Shown: positions 50,631 through 61,944 of the stretch, in pieces
Layout of the letters: each line of letters begins with the position of its first letter
Numbering within the stretch: position 1 is the stretch's first letter
The notes under the pieces: generated by a model
The model's database searches: none
The model's input: the letters and a program-made list of their open reading frames with translations, nothing else
What the model was told of the DNA's origin: nothing
Made by a program: the position numbers and the translations under genes
NCBI GenBank assembly: GCA_023055355.1
Contig: JALJCS010000001.1
Span: 47,683,381 to 47,747,380 of the forward strand
Origin: Agelaius tricolor
Taxonomy: Eukaryota > Chordata > Aves > Passeriformes > Icteridae
Direction: 5' to 3'
Length of the DNA stretch: 64,000 bases

Positions 50631-50670
50631 CTGGCAAAAAGAAGCAAAGCCTTGCAAAAAGAAGCAAAGT
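50631..50670. repeat. 20-bp tandem repeat, two copies
   Basis: CTGGCAAAAAGAAGCAAAGC is followed by CTTGCAAAAAGAAGCAAAGT. Confidence 0.85.
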
Positions 50671-52866
50671 GTGCAGACATGGACCACAGGCTTGCTGCTG
50701 CCTGGGATGGAGCCAGGAAAGTGCTGTGGTGAACAACTTTCATCCAGCACCTGCTCATGTGTGCTGGAGGCTGCAAGGTGGATGTGGCCTCTGCCCCCTC
50801 TGCAGCTGGTAAAATTCTAAAGGATTGAATCCAACCTAATTTCAGGTGAAATCCAGGGCAAACATCCATGCAACACAATGTGGTGCTAACATGGGAAATT
50901 GTTCTGATGGTAAAAGATAAGGGGGAGAAAAAAAAGAAAAAAAAAAGAAAAAGCATCAGAGTAGACAGAAGTACAGGTTTGAAAAGAATAGTAATGGCAA
51001 TTAAAATATGTGGTAAATCTTTTCAACCTGAAGATATACTAAGAAAAGTTTTAATTAGCAATAATTTGTTTTTAAAAACCTAGGCATTTAAAAAAAATGA
51101 AGTAGCACACTTTAAGTGTTTGGAACCATGAATTGCATACCTGGAAGCAGGTTTTACTGTGGTGCTATCCCAGATGTGACAGCTTCTGCTTTATTTTGTT
51201 ACATCAATGTATTTTAGCTCAGACAGTAGCTGTTCCAAAGATGAGAAAACATTTCAATAATGAAAAAGCATTTTAATTTTCATCTGTAGTCAATGAATTA
51301 AAAACAAGGATTAGATGTAAAAATTGTTATAGAGTGCATTGTGAGGAAAACAGTCACTGACTAAAATAAGCAATGCCTCAGTTTAGATGGAAAAATACAC
51401 ATGGTAACTGTTTTCCCCTTACAGTTATGACATTTTTAAAGTATATTTTGTTTTATTTATGCTGTTTGTCATTTTTAACTGAGTGCCAGATTTCTCCCAG
51501 AGAATACCTGAAATTTATAACATACAAAAGAAACATTGATTTTTACATAGAAAAGTAAAAATCAAAGTTTCACTGGGTGAAGTTATAACTAATTACCATG
51601 TTTTCCTGCTGAACTAATCAGTTTTAAATTAACTGAACCCAGCATGGATTTCTTCCCCACAGCCTGAGAAGGCTCTTATGCCTTGGGGAGGAGCTTCACT
51701 CTGAATCCTCTCCCGGCTGCTTGTTTCAGTACCTCCATGCCTTCTTCCACAGGCCAGGGTGGGATGTGGTTCTGGCTCTGGCCTCAGCACGGAGGGGTTG
51801 TTTGGTCAGAATCTGCATCTGACTGCAGCCAGCAAAGGGAAGGGGGCCACCCTTATATCCCTTGTGTGGGTAGAAGAACCAGCCACAGCTTTTAACCAGG
51901 TAGCACCAATAATTTCAGTGATGTGACAAGAGATGCTTCAGTGCAAGCAAGCCAACAGTGGCTGAAGGTGTTTGGCTTCACAGATGAGTGGTCACCCTGT
52001 ATGTTTTCTTGTGTCACCCTGGTTGGGCTTGGCAGCTCTGGGTACCCCTGACTGTGCTGCCCATCACTTTCATTCACTGGGTAGAGCAGAAATTTACGTG
52101 GTGCAGTTCTGGAGAATATGAAGTAGCTTTTTGCTACTTTTGCACACTCATTTCTGAATTACCTTGACAATAAACGTAAGTGAAATTGAAACCGCTTTCT
52201 GGATCACCTGCTTCAAGGCACTGTCCTGATGGCTTTCAAAAAAACAAGCTGCTTCTCTGAAATTAAAAGCCCTCACCAAAATAGCAAATAACAGGAAAAG
52301 AGTAGTCAGGCATCATTAGAACTGATGAGTGACAGAATTTCAGAATTTATGTCTGTATACACACAGAGACATAGTAGAAAAGAGGAAACTATTAAAAAAA
52401 TCTGTTTCCAGATACTTTGCAAACAGCATGTTTCCTTAAATCACTGGATGAAATTTGCTATGCTTGTTAAGTTGCTATGGCATCTGAGCCCATCCAGTAA
52501 AACTTGACAGATATTTATCTGGGGCTGAGAAACCACACAGCAGATTGAAAATCCCCTTTGTGTCATTTCCTGTGAGATAAGTTTGAAGAACCAACTCACG
52601 CATGCAGCCTGTCTGCGCACAGGCAGCCTGGCATAGCTCACCCAGTCAAGTGACACCTGTCTGACATAATACTGGGAGAGTGACGAACATTGCATGGGAC
52701 ACTCTGCTGCTTTTATAACTAAGAGCGGAGCAGAAAATGCTTTAATGCTGAGAGAAGGCTGGACAGTCTCCTCAGAGGGAAGACAGCTAACCTGCTGGTC
52801 TCTGCTGTGCTCTAGGCAAAGGATTGAGATGATTGCATGTCCTTCCTTAATGCTTGTGTTTTGCAG

Positions 52867-52959
52867 TTGCTAATCTTTCCCTCCCTGAAGTTGATGCCTG
52901 TGGGACACAGCTGGGAAGACAGGATCATCAGGCTTAAAGGAGCATAAATACTTCCTAAA
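52867..52959 (+). other. ZC3H12D: 5' UTR part of the first coding exon of ZC3H12D
   Basis: A strong acceptor (TGCTTGTGTTTTGCAG, ending 52,866) precedes the coding start, so the exon probably begins at 52,867 and a non-coding exon lies upstream. An in-frame TAA (position 27 of 31 codons) separates this leader from the ATG. It is also possible that transcription starts within this region and the AG is not used. Confidence 0.5.
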
Positions 52960-53330
52960 ATGGCACTGGCCAGTTCAATTTCTAGCAAAGCAGCACCACC
53001 ACACTCCAGAAAAGTCTCTGCAGCAGGAGTGGAAGTGAACCAGAGCAAGATGGATTTTTTCTGCAAGCTGGGCTATAATAAGCAGGACATCTGCAAAGTG
53101 CTGGAGAATCTGGGCCAAGAGGCCCTGGAGGATGATGTGCTGAAGGAGCTGATTCGGATGGGGAGCAAACCTCAGGCTCTGGAGGACCAGGCTCAGCCTT
53201 CCCAGCTGAAGCTGGTAGCCCGTGGATCGTGCAGCACCTCAGCAGGGCTGAAGTGGCTTGGAGAAGATGAAAGTGATTCTTCTGACTCCTTGAGGCCCAT
53301 TGTGATCGATGGCAGCAATGTCGCCATGAG
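52960..53330 (+). CDS. ZC3H12D: ZC3H12D coding exon 1 (residues 1-123)
   Basis: Contains the family start [20 protein letters not shown] (from residue 30), [15 protein letters not shown], and the first strand of the nuclease with Asp117. The extra N-terminal residues relative to human come from the upstream ATG; Met31 is an alternative start nearer the human one. Donor GAG|GTAAGC, phase 2. Confidence 0.93.
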
Positions 53331-56300
53331 GTAAGCTCCTCTCCTGAAAGGCACCTCTCTTCCTCTGAAGCTTTTGACTTGTAAAACTGATGGCTTGAAG
53401 TGTGTTTTTCCTTCAGGTGAGAGGTGCATTGATGCATTTGATGTATGAACTATTGCTTGTTCCTGTTCTTTGGCTGATGCACAGCTTTTAAGGACCTGCT
53501 GTCTGGATGCCCATGGATCAGTGTTTACATCACATGCAAGCACTGGCTCACTCTGCATTCTGACCTGCTCTAAGGCAGCCTCTGCCCACTGTTTCTGGCA
53601 GTGTCTCCCCCTTGGAGCTCACCAGTAAATTACACCAGTAAATTACCCTTTCTAAATGGGCACCTAGGATTTCTAAACCTGAGGTGTTTCCAGGGAAAAT
53701 CTGATGAATAGATAGACAGACCACTCACCTAATCTAAGGAGAGGGGAAATAAAGTCAGGTGGCTGTGGTTTCTAACATTATCACAGTTTTACTGCTTTGT
53801 CCTGCAAGTAAACTCCAAAAGTAAATGGAAGCCAAATAGAAAACCAACAAAAATTATACAAGCTGAGAACATTTCCTGGATTGTATCATTTTTGTTGGAT
53901 TTCTATTTGGCTTCTGTTTTAGGTAAATATCAGGGAATTGATAGTTGACTGATATTGAATAGATTCATTTCCTCCTCAGTCAGTCTGTTTCCGGGAAATG
54001 TCGCATCAACCCCTGCTGGCCAATTCCATTTCCTGAGCACAGCCCTGGCACTGTCTAAGTGCTCTTACAGATGGGGAGCCTGGCATATCCCTGTGGATGG
54101 GATGTCCCAAGGCAGCAGTGAGTTGGCCTCTGTTTATCCCAGCAATACAGAGCCATGAGTCCAGGATGCACTGGCTGTCCATCTGTTTTCTCTGTTAACT
54201 TCCCTGTCCACTCAGCAGGGCCAGGCCCATCCCTGCAGGCTGGGACAGGGCAAAGGAAGGCTTCCTCCTCCTGTTAGCTGTTCTGTGAGATGAGATGAGA
54301 CCAAATCCCCTCTGGTTGGAGAGAAAACTGGCCAAGCACATCCAGAGAAACCGGAGGCTAAGCAAATTATGCCATCTTGTGGGTGAAGGGAGAAATCCCA
54401 GACAAAGCCAAGAGTTTCCCTGCTCAAGGCAGCTCACTAGGAGTGGGAAATACACAACAGAGCAAATTTGTTTGGCCTTGTCTGGGCCATGTGCTTGGTA
54501 CCCAGGTGTTAAGGTCTCCTGCCCTGCTTTGCCTCTTCACCCAAGCCCCTCCTCAGGGTGTCTTTCTTGCCTCTCTGCAAAAGAACTGAGCACCCACTCA
54601 GGCAGTGTGGCTGAGCTGATCACCCCTCCTGTCACTGTGCCAGGGTCAGTATTACCCATGGTGGGCCAAGGGCTCTGTACTCAGCTCTCCAGGCACAGCA
54701 GCCTTAAGTTTCAGAAAGGCAGAAGTTTTACAGCTCTTCTCAGACATCCCAAACTCTGCCTTGATAATGAGTCTGTGGATGGTGGAGGAGACTATTGAGC
54801 TTGTCAGTTCATCTGGTACTGAAAGGGAGCAGCTGTTTTCCTCTCCTGGATGCCTTTCAAAGTGGTGCTGAATGGCATTTGCTTTGGCTAATGGGGTAGG
54901 CCTGGACAGTGCTTTCAGTATCCTTGCTTTAATTTTTCTGGATTGCTGCTGACTGACAGAGAAGGACTGTTTGCAGATGTCAGGGGAAAGGGATGTCAGG
55001 TTCCCTTGCTGGGGAAAACTCCATCATCATCAATACCAACAACCATAGAAGTGTAGCAGAAGCAGCAGTTTAGGAACGAAACAATAGAGAAGTTAGAGCT
55101 TCAAGGGGCAGTTGTCTGTGTGGGGAAAAATATCTTGAGCATTTATGTTTATATCTTAGGATTGGTGTTTCTGGAGCATTTCAGAGTTGGTATTGAGGGC
55201 CCACTGTAGAACACAAGGTTTTGAAAAGGAGGAATATGCCCCAGGGTAATAAAGCAACTGGCTCAGCAGACTCCAACCATCAGTCAGCCTACCAGAGAAG
55301 CTGAATGGAAAATGACCTTGCCTTCAGCCAGTCTCACTCATCAGACATCTCAGGACACTTGGTGTTTCCATCAGGTGTGATGAGAAATTTTGCCTCCTGC
55401 CAGCCTATCCATGGGAAGTTTAGCAAGGCTGGTGGAAAAAATAAATGGAGTTGTATTAATAGAAAAAGGGAAGTGTCATAACTGTATTCACTGCACACTG
55501 CTATCTCCTCTAGTGCTTGCACTTACACCTAGTTTGAAAGCTGTGGTAGCTACAGAGGCCTGTTCCTAGGCCTTTCTGACAAAGCTTTAGCTGATGTTGT
55601 GTCATGACCACAGGGAGATTGGGCCATTTGCAGTTTTCAAAAGTTGTTTTGCCTAAACTACCTCCCAAAGGAGCTGGAATGGCACAATTTAAAAAGGATG
55701 CTAATGATGGATTAACTGCTGGAGTCACAGAGATGCCAAATCGCTGCTCCATTTTCTGAGAGATGGGCCCTGCAGGTCTGTGACCCTGTGCAGTGTGCCC
55801 TGTTGCTGGCAAGAGGCAGAGATGAGACTGAGCTGTGGCAGGTCATGGGTGAGTTATGGTCCATGGACTCCTGGGTTTTGTGGGAAAGGTGACTGGCAGG
55901 AGCCAGTGTGTGCCACACAGGGAGGATGGGAAGCTCCGAGGGCCTTGCTCCATTGCACAGCAGTCCCTGGTGTTCCGTGGGGATGTGCAGCCCCCACACA
56001 GGGACAGACTCATTCAGGTGGCCCACAGGTCTGGCTGCAGCAGTGTGGCAGCAGCTGGATTAGCTGATAATGCTGAGGAGCAGTTCCAGGTGCATCACTT
56101 TCCTTGCTCCACTCAGCCTTTTGGCTGACCCACTTGTGCTTGAGTACTTTACTTTCTGCACAGGATTATATATACAAGTAGCCAATATTTAAGAAAGATG
56201 TTGCTGAACTTTGTTTGAGTCGTGGCATCAAAGATGTACCTGGACTGCCTTTCAAAGGTAATTATCTGAAAAAGTCACTCACAATTCAGCAGTCCAGATG

Positions 56301-59300
56301 ATGTTATGAATGTCCTGGAAATATCCCATCCTTTAAAACCAAACAAAACAGCTGTTCTAAAATGGAGATTAGATATGTCAAGCACATCAGACCATTTATT
56401 ATTGCTAAGGGTTTTGAATGACTTCCTATTGCCTTGGTAGCTCTTAATAGGCAGCCAGGTTTCTTCCTACAAATTGTGCTATTTTTCATCTGTGGTCACC
56501 ATTTCAGGACAGAAACTTTTATTGGGTGTAAAACCAGCTTTGGTTACGAGGTTGGTGTAGACAGATCCTAGAGATGAATCCCTGGGAGGGTGGTGGGAGA
56601 CTCATTTAAGACTGTGGCATCACCCTTGACTGGTCTGTCAGTGCAGGTGGGTGGAGCAGCCAAGGGAGTCATTCCCAAGGACCTTTTGCAGAAGTGAAAG
56701 CCTGAGTGAGACTGGCAATATTATGCAGCAAAGTCAAAGTACAAGGATGAGCATTCTGTAGATACTGTGAAGGTATTTATCCACTTAGGACTTTGGGTAC
56801 AAATTTAAATTAAATTAATTTAAATTAATTAATTTTTAAATTTAAATTTCCTTGTTCAGAGGTAGTTCACAAACTACCTTCCTTTACACATACACTGTGC
56901 TGCAGTCAAATTTTAGATAAGTGAATGTCAAGCAGTAGGAGCTTTCAGGGAAGGTGGGACATTTAGAAGGATGTCACCCCCAGTTGTTTTCCTTGAGGTT
57001 ATTTTCTGTCTGATGCTACATACTGAATTCTTTAGAACCCACCTTGCTGGCACTTCTAGAACACTTAGGGCTTTCCTACCTCTCTGTGAAATGAAGAAAA
57101 TATCCATCAACTAGAGCAAGACAAAAGTGGGCCTTAGGTGCCTGTGGCTATCTCCACTGATGTCTTGTCCCTTTTTTGGTTCTCTGTATTTCCTATCCTG
57201 CTTCTTACAGTTTTTCTCCCCCCATATTTTGTCTCAAGTTTCCAAAAAAGACCACCAGTGGAGTGCCCTGTGATCACACCTTCAGTCATTAAAATCTCTA
57301 ATGGCCCTGTTACTACAGAAGAAAATTCCCACATTTTGTTTCTCACAGGAGCCTCATGGGTTTCTGCTTGTGCAGGAAGAAACTCTCACTCCTCAAACCT
57401 TTTTCAGACAAGGCACGTGAAGGGTTTGACAAGGCCTAAGATCTTGTTGGTACTTTAGAACTTAAGTCCATCCAGATACTGATGGAAGGAATAGGCTTGG
57501 ATCACAGAAATGGGGGATAGGAAACCTCTGTTTTTAAGTGTCCAGACTGTTTCAGATAAATCTTTGCTGGAGGAGCTGTTTGGATCTGTCCCACCAGGAC
57601 AGCCTGCCAGTTGTTTTCTTGGAAACTGGTGAATGACACAAAAGCTGTTTATTTTGCCTTTTCATTACTGGCTCAGTTAAAGAGAACTTTAAGCCTCATG
57701 AAAGCTTTGTCTCATCATCCTCTCTCTTTCTTTACAGTCATGGAAACAAGGAGGTGTTCTCCTGCTGGGGCATCCAGCTGGCAGTGGATTGGTTTCGAGA
57801 GAGGGGCCACACTTACATCAAGGTTTTTGTCCCACTCTGGAGGAAGGAACCCCCTCGACAAGACAGCCCCATTGCAGGTAGGTCACCATCCTGGGGTAAT
57901 TTGGCAGCCATTAGGTGCAGTTTGGAGACAGAGGGGCTGTGAAGAACCCAGTACAGTTGTTTTTCCTGTAAAGACAAGCACAGTGCAAGTTGTGTATCAG
58001 GCTTCCCTCACTTGAATGAGTCATTAATTCATTGCCCCATTCAGTGCTCCTGGCTAGCAGCTAAAACTGCTTACAAGGCTTTGTTACACTGCTTTAAACC
58101 TTCTGCTTAACAAGCACAAGGTGCTGCCAAGCTGAGTTAAAGAAGGAGTTTGTCAGCTTGCAATGAGTCTTTGGAGCCTTCGAGGCCTGCCAGGAGACAG
58201 TGATGCTCATTACTGCATGGCTGTTATCTGTCAGCCTGCCGCCCAACACAGAGGGTGCATGGGCTCCCCTTCCAGGAGAAAAAAATGCATCAGCAGAAAT
58301 CTGGGAAGGGAAGTGAAACTCAGTTAGTGCGGAAATATTTTGTCTGGAAATCAGCCAGGTTTGTGCCAGCAGCTTGGTGTCTGCAGATGAGGCAGATCTG
58401 CCTTCCTGCAGAGAAGGAATGGCAAGAGGTCAGAGTGTCCTCAACAGCAGCAGAAGAAGTTCATTTATGTATTTTATCACACACGTTTTATCTCCATGCA
58501 AAGCTTACATCAGGGCTGGTTATGAGCCTTCTGGCATCTAGCAGGGTAAAAAGGGCACTGCAGGGATTCAGTATCAGACTCTGGTGTAGAATTCAAGGCA
58601 TTCTTTTACAGATAGGAATTAAAAATCAAAAAAAGGTGTCTCAAAATTTACAGGTTTGGTAAAACCTCTTTGTAAAAGATCTGATTTTCAAGTTGTGAAA
58701 TAACCACCAGATATCACTGCATTTGAAAATTGCACTGCGAGTTTCCTAAAGTGCTGAAATAGCTTTAGATTCCTGTAGGTTTCTAGCAGATGTTTGAGAC
58801 CTAGTCATAAATAATTAATTAGTTTCTCTTTTATTTTTGGCTTCCCTCATCTACTTTTGCCAATCCCCCCACCAGATCAGCACATCCTTGAGGAGCTGGA
58901 GAAGCAATCCATCCTGGTGTACACCCCCTCCAGGAAAGTGAAGGGCAAGCGGGTGGTTTGCTACGACGATCGCTACATAGTGAAAGTCGCTTATGAGAGG
59001 GACGGAGTCATTGTTTCCAATGACCACTACCGGGACCTCCAGAATGAAAACCCCGAGTGGAAATGGTTCATTGAGCAGCGACTACTCATGTACTCCTTTG
59101 TCAGTAACAGGTAGGAGATGATGCTGTTATAGAACCTAGAATTTAAACATTCTGGGCCAGCATCGGAGTACCTCCCATCAGTAGCAGAATACATGAGCCT
59201 TTTTATGGAAGGAATTTACTGCAGCTTTGCTTATCTCGTTTCTTGAGTGTCCTACTCCCTCAGCTTTGGTCTTAAAACCTCCCATGTCACTCTTCTATGA

Positions 59301-61484
59301 ACTTTTGAATGGCAGCATTAATGACCAGCTTTGCTTCTTTCCAATCCAATTTGTGATGTTGAACCAAAGGCTGGTATCTTTTACTTTCTATTTCCTGTAA
59401 GAAGCAGAATTAAATCCATGAGAGGAGGCTGGCTGGCAGTATTTTTAATTCCCCTACACGACAAAATAGGACTTTTCCCTGTGTTTCTGCAGTCATGGCT
59501 TGCTAGAAGAGACAAGAAGCTGGTCTCTCTGGCCCTTCACCATCCCTGATGATAGAAGGTTTTCATTCTTCCACCACACCTGCAAGGCTGGGCTGAGTGC
59601 TCCTCAGTCTCTTCACACTAACCTCTCTTCTCTCCTGAGTTTTTAATAGCTGAGGTGTCCAGGGGAGGTGCACTTCACTGAGACATCCAGTGTGCACAGA
59701 CCTGTGCTCACATCCATGGCTTCTTTTACTTTTCCAGGTTTATGCCTCCCGACGATCCATTAGGCCGGCACGGACCCACCTTAAGTAACTTCCTCAGCAA
59801 AAAGCCAGTGCTTCCTGAGAGAAAATGGCAGCCTTGCCCTTATGGTGGGTTTCTCCCCATGCTGTGAAGTGCCCCCTGCTTCCCAGCAGTGCTCTCCCTC
59901 AGCCACGTGCTGTCCTGCTTTATGTGGTGAGCACTTGGGCTGGGGTTGCTCCAAGGTGTCATGCTTTTCCCCCTCCTACTTGAGTGGCTGCAGCCTCAGC
60001 AAAGGCAGCAGATGCTTGTGACCCCTCCATCCCTGCCTGCATGCAGCACCCACGGGCACTGTGGCTGTGCTGGATGTCCTGCCCATACACACTTCTCACC
60101 TGGTGGAGTGGATTCTGCTGCAGCACTTGGGAATGGCCATCCAAACACTTTCCCTCTCTCCCCTCCTGACAGCAGGTTTCTCAGAGGTAAATCCCTATGC
60201 CATTTTTTAAAGCCACTTTTTGTAGCAGCAGGCCTCCCAGCCCGCTGAGAGCAGGAACTGAAACATGAATATCAGACACTTCCAAAATAGCTGAGACTTC
60301 CTTTCACTGCTGCTTCACCCTGCTATTAATATCAGCAATATTTAAATCTGGAGTCAACAGTACTGAGTTTGAAAATAGTACTTCCTCTTTTTCTGTGTTT
60401 GTCACACCCAGTGCTGGGGAGAAGTGATGTGTGCATTAATTGATGTTGGTGCTAGTGACAACTTCCTGTCTGATTTGGTTTTATCGTTTCAGGTAAAAAA
60501 TGCACCTATGGCAATAAATGCAAATTTTACCATCCAGAGAGACAACATCAAGCTCAGCTTTCGGTTGCTGATGAGCTCAGGGCCAAAACAAAGGTCCCGT
60601 TATCCCAGGGGAAGGAGGAGGAGAGGTGTCAGTGCTCCCCGTGCGACGCCTGCACAGAAACTCTGCGGGAAGCCAGAGGCTGCTCGGGGCCCTCCCGCTG
60701 CCCAGGCCGGTCCCAGGGCGGCTGCTCGGAGCAGACATTCCGTGCCTGGCCCAGCAGCGCTGGCTCTGACCTACGGAGGGACCCGCTCCTGGAGAAGATG
60801 TCAGTGGTGTCCATCCGTGAGGACACGTGCGGCTGCAGCTGGTCCCGGTGCACCTCTCGGGACAGGGGGCTCACGGACAGCACCCAGCCCTGCTCCGACC
60901 TCAGGCACAAGCTGCTCTCACTGCATCCCCCTCGGGGCTTGGAGCGCCCCGGCTCTCCCGGGTGCCCTTTCCAGCGAGGAGCGCTCCCGACCGTGCCCGG
61001 CGGGATGTGCCCGGAGCGCGGCTGGGCTCAGGAGCGCCCAGGGGTGCCCGGAGCAGGACACAGGAGCCGCTCCTTCCCTTGCGGTGCTCAGCACGAACAG
61101 GCCCCGGAGAGCCAGCAGCCTCTTCTGCGGCAGTGCCCGGCTCTGTGCCCTGCCCGGCTGCTCCCGTACAGCGAGCCCCAGCCCCATCCCCATGCTCAGC
61201 CCCATCCCCATGCCCAGCAGCAGCGCTGTGTGCCCAGCCAGGCCCCGGGGCAGCCTGCCCAGCTGGAGCCCAGCAACGGAACGGGATTATTCCAGAACGC
61301 CCACGCCTACCCCAGCGCCGCTTACAGGGACTACTGGCACACCCCAGCTGCAAGGCCACCCTCTGCCCAGCAAATAAACATACACAGAGAGCTGTGCTCC
61401 CCTTATCCATACAGTGGGATGAGCCAGGTGATGACTTTGTACCCCAGTATCCAGGATAAGGGCACTGGAGCACCTCCCCTATGA
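52960..61484 (+). CDS. ZC3H12D: Zinc finger CCCH-type ribonuclease ZC3H12D (MCPIP4/TFL), five coding exons, C-terminus replaced by CR1 sequence
   Basis: Exons 52960-53330, 57738-57877, 58876-59110, 59738-59844 and 60493-61484 join in frame to 614 residues (human about 527). Parts: an extended N-terminus of about 30 residues; a UBA-like region (31-70); a PIN-like nuclease domain with acidic residues Asp117 (VIDGSNVAM), Asp201-Asp202 ([10 protein letters not shown]) and Asp220 (VSNDHYRDL); a CCCH finger C282-x5-C288-x5-C294-x3-H298; the conserved [13 protein letters not shown]; then a long disordered region. This family degrades inflammatory mRNAs and restrains Toll-like receptor signalling. 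The start ATG at 52,960 has a strong context and follows an in-frame stop. The conserved C-terminal segment begins ([16 protein letters not shown], then MTLYPSIQD) but stops short: from 61,458 the frame runs into a CR1 insertion that adds KGTGAPPL and a stop. The identity is very secure; whether the transcript splices around the CR1 is unknown. Confidence 0.95.
53827..53915 (+). repeat. 28-bp inverted repeat with 33-base loop
   Basis: The left arm (53,827-53,854, GGAAGCCAAATAGAAAACCA then ACAAAAAT) pairs with the right arm (53,888-53,915, ATTTTTGTTGGATTTCTATT then TGGCTTCT), with two mismatches. Transcribed within ZC3H12D intron 1 it would form a long stem. It could be a microRNA-like precursor, a small inverted-repeat transposon, or the product of a local inversion-duplication. 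Confidence 0.85.
56800..56850. repeat. AT-only palindromic stretch
   Basis: A run of AAATTTAAATTAAATTAATT-like units, self-complementary along its length, lies in ZC3H12D intron 1. Low-complexity DNA. Confidence 0.75.
57738..57877 (+). CDS. ZC3H12D: ZC3H12D coding exon 2 (residues 124-170)
   Basis: Encodes [40 protein letters not shown] and RQDSPIA, the central helices and strand of the nuclease domain. Acceptor TTTACAG, donor CAG|GTAGGT, phase 1 end. Confidence 0.95.
58876..59110 (+). CDS. ZC3H12D: ZC3H12D coding exon 3 (residues 171-248)
   Basis: Encodes [60 protein letters not shown] and [13 protein letters not shown]. It contains Asp201, Asp202 and Asp220 of the metal-binding site. Acceptor CCCACCAG, donor CAG|GTAGGA. 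Confidence 0.96.
59738..59844 (+). CDS. ZC3H12D: ZC3H12D coding exon 4 (residues 249-284)
   Basis: Encodes [35 protein letters not shown], and the first cysteine of the zinc finger (Cys282). Acceptor TTTTCCAG, donor ATG|GTGGGT, phase 1 end. Confidence 0.95.
60493..61484 (+). CDS. ZC3H12D: ZC3H12D last coding exon (residues 285-614, stop inside a CR1)
   Basis: Starts [20 protein letters not shown], completing the CCCH finger. Next comes [13 protein letters not shown], a Cys-rich stretch with C-x-C-x2-C-x2-C (Cys330, 332, 335, 338), and a Pro/Gln-rich region with a duplicated QPHPHA unit. Residues up to Asp605-Asp606 or so belong to the ancestral protein; the last eight codons and TGA (61,458-61,484) are CR1 sequence. 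Two other frames and the minus strand are also open for 200 or more codons here, as often in GC-rich exons, but only this frame continues the upstream exons. Confidence 0.92.
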
Positions 61485-61899
61485 AGACAGGCTCGGGAAG
61501 GTGGGGCTGTTCAGCCTGGAGAAAAGAAGTTTGCATGGAGACCTCATAGAAACCTTCCAGTATCTGAAGAGAGCCTCCAAGGAAGCCAGAGAGGGACTCT
61601 TAATCAGCAACTCCAGTGACAGTACACAGGGGGATGGCTTCAAACTGAGACGGGGTAGGTTTAGATTAGATTTTAGGATGAAATCCTTAATTGGGTGGGT
61701 GGTGAGACACTAGAACAGGTTGCGCAGAGAAGTTGTGGATGCCTCGTCCCTGGAAGTGTTTAAAGCCAGGTTGGATGGGGCTCTGAACAGTCTGGTCTGG
61801 TGAAAGGTGAAAGGTGTCCCTGCCCATGGCAGCAGGGATGTTGGAACTGCATTATCTTTTATGTCCCTTCCAAGTCAAACAATTCTGTTATTCTATGAT
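61458..61899 (+). mobile_element. CR1 LINE 3' fragment inserted in the last coding exon of ZC3H12D
   Basis: About 440 bases of 5'-truncated CR1 in the same orientation as the gene. Landmarks: GAGCACCTCCCCTATGAAGA, GGGGCTGTTCAGCCTGGAGA, CTAGAACAGGTTGCGCAGAG, CCTGGAAGTGTTTAAAGCCA, and a tail of ATTCTGTTATTCTATGAT. The element begins immediately after the codon GAT (61,455-61,457), and another GAT ends it (61,897-61,899), so the junction shows a 3-base overlap. It supplies the present stop codon of ZC3H12D. Confidence 0.92.
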
Positions 61900-61944
61900 A
61901 TTGCCTGCTGGACTTTAATGATTGAAAGACACAGAAATTTGTGA
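61900..61944 (+). pseudogene. ZC3H12D: Stranded former C-terminal codons of ZC3H12D
   Basis: Directly after the CR1 tail, 14 codons and a TGA read IACWTLMIERHRNL. If the CR1 is taken out at its GAT junction, they follow YPSIQD in frame and resemble the end of human ZC3H12D (FPELSD followed by LARLILLVQRCQ, from memory). They are now in the 3' UTR unless the CR1 is spliced out. The reading is seen; that it was the ancestral end is inference, but the position, frame and residues agree. Confidence 0.75.

Larger units (their letters stand above)
42475..52866. other. Intergenic region between PPIL4 and ZC3H12D
   Basis: About 10 kb without a recognised gene. It holds a direct duplication (42,901-43,274 and 44,742-45,108), an AT-rich tandem repeat near 44,336, a CR1 tail near 47,700, a 20-bp tandem repeat at 50,631 and an A-rich tract at about 50,922-50,954. 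The longest open frames (near 47,878-48,336 and 50,450-50,956, minus strand) look random, with no exon-like borders or family resemblance. The non-coding first exon and promoter of ZC3H12D are expected in the right part but are not identified. Confidence 0.6.
53331..57737 (+). other. ZC3H12D: ZC3H12D intron 1, about 4.4 kb
   Basis: Holds a 13-bp tandem repeat (CCAGTAAATTACA, 53,619-53,644), a 28-bp inverted repeat (53,827-53,915) and an AT-only palindromic stretch at about 56,800-56,850. No additional exon is needed to keep the frame, and none is recognised. Confidence 0.7.

Noticed and set aside
50450..50956. Minus-strand frame of 168 codons starting with a Phe run
   Set aside because: The start comes from an A-rich simple tract read in reverse; nothing protein-like follows.
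60424..61536. Long open frames of 200-317 codons in other frames and on the minus strand over the ZC3H12D last exon
   Set aside because: The region is GC-rich, so stops are rare in every frame; only the frame that continues the zinc finger from the upstream exon has family similarity.
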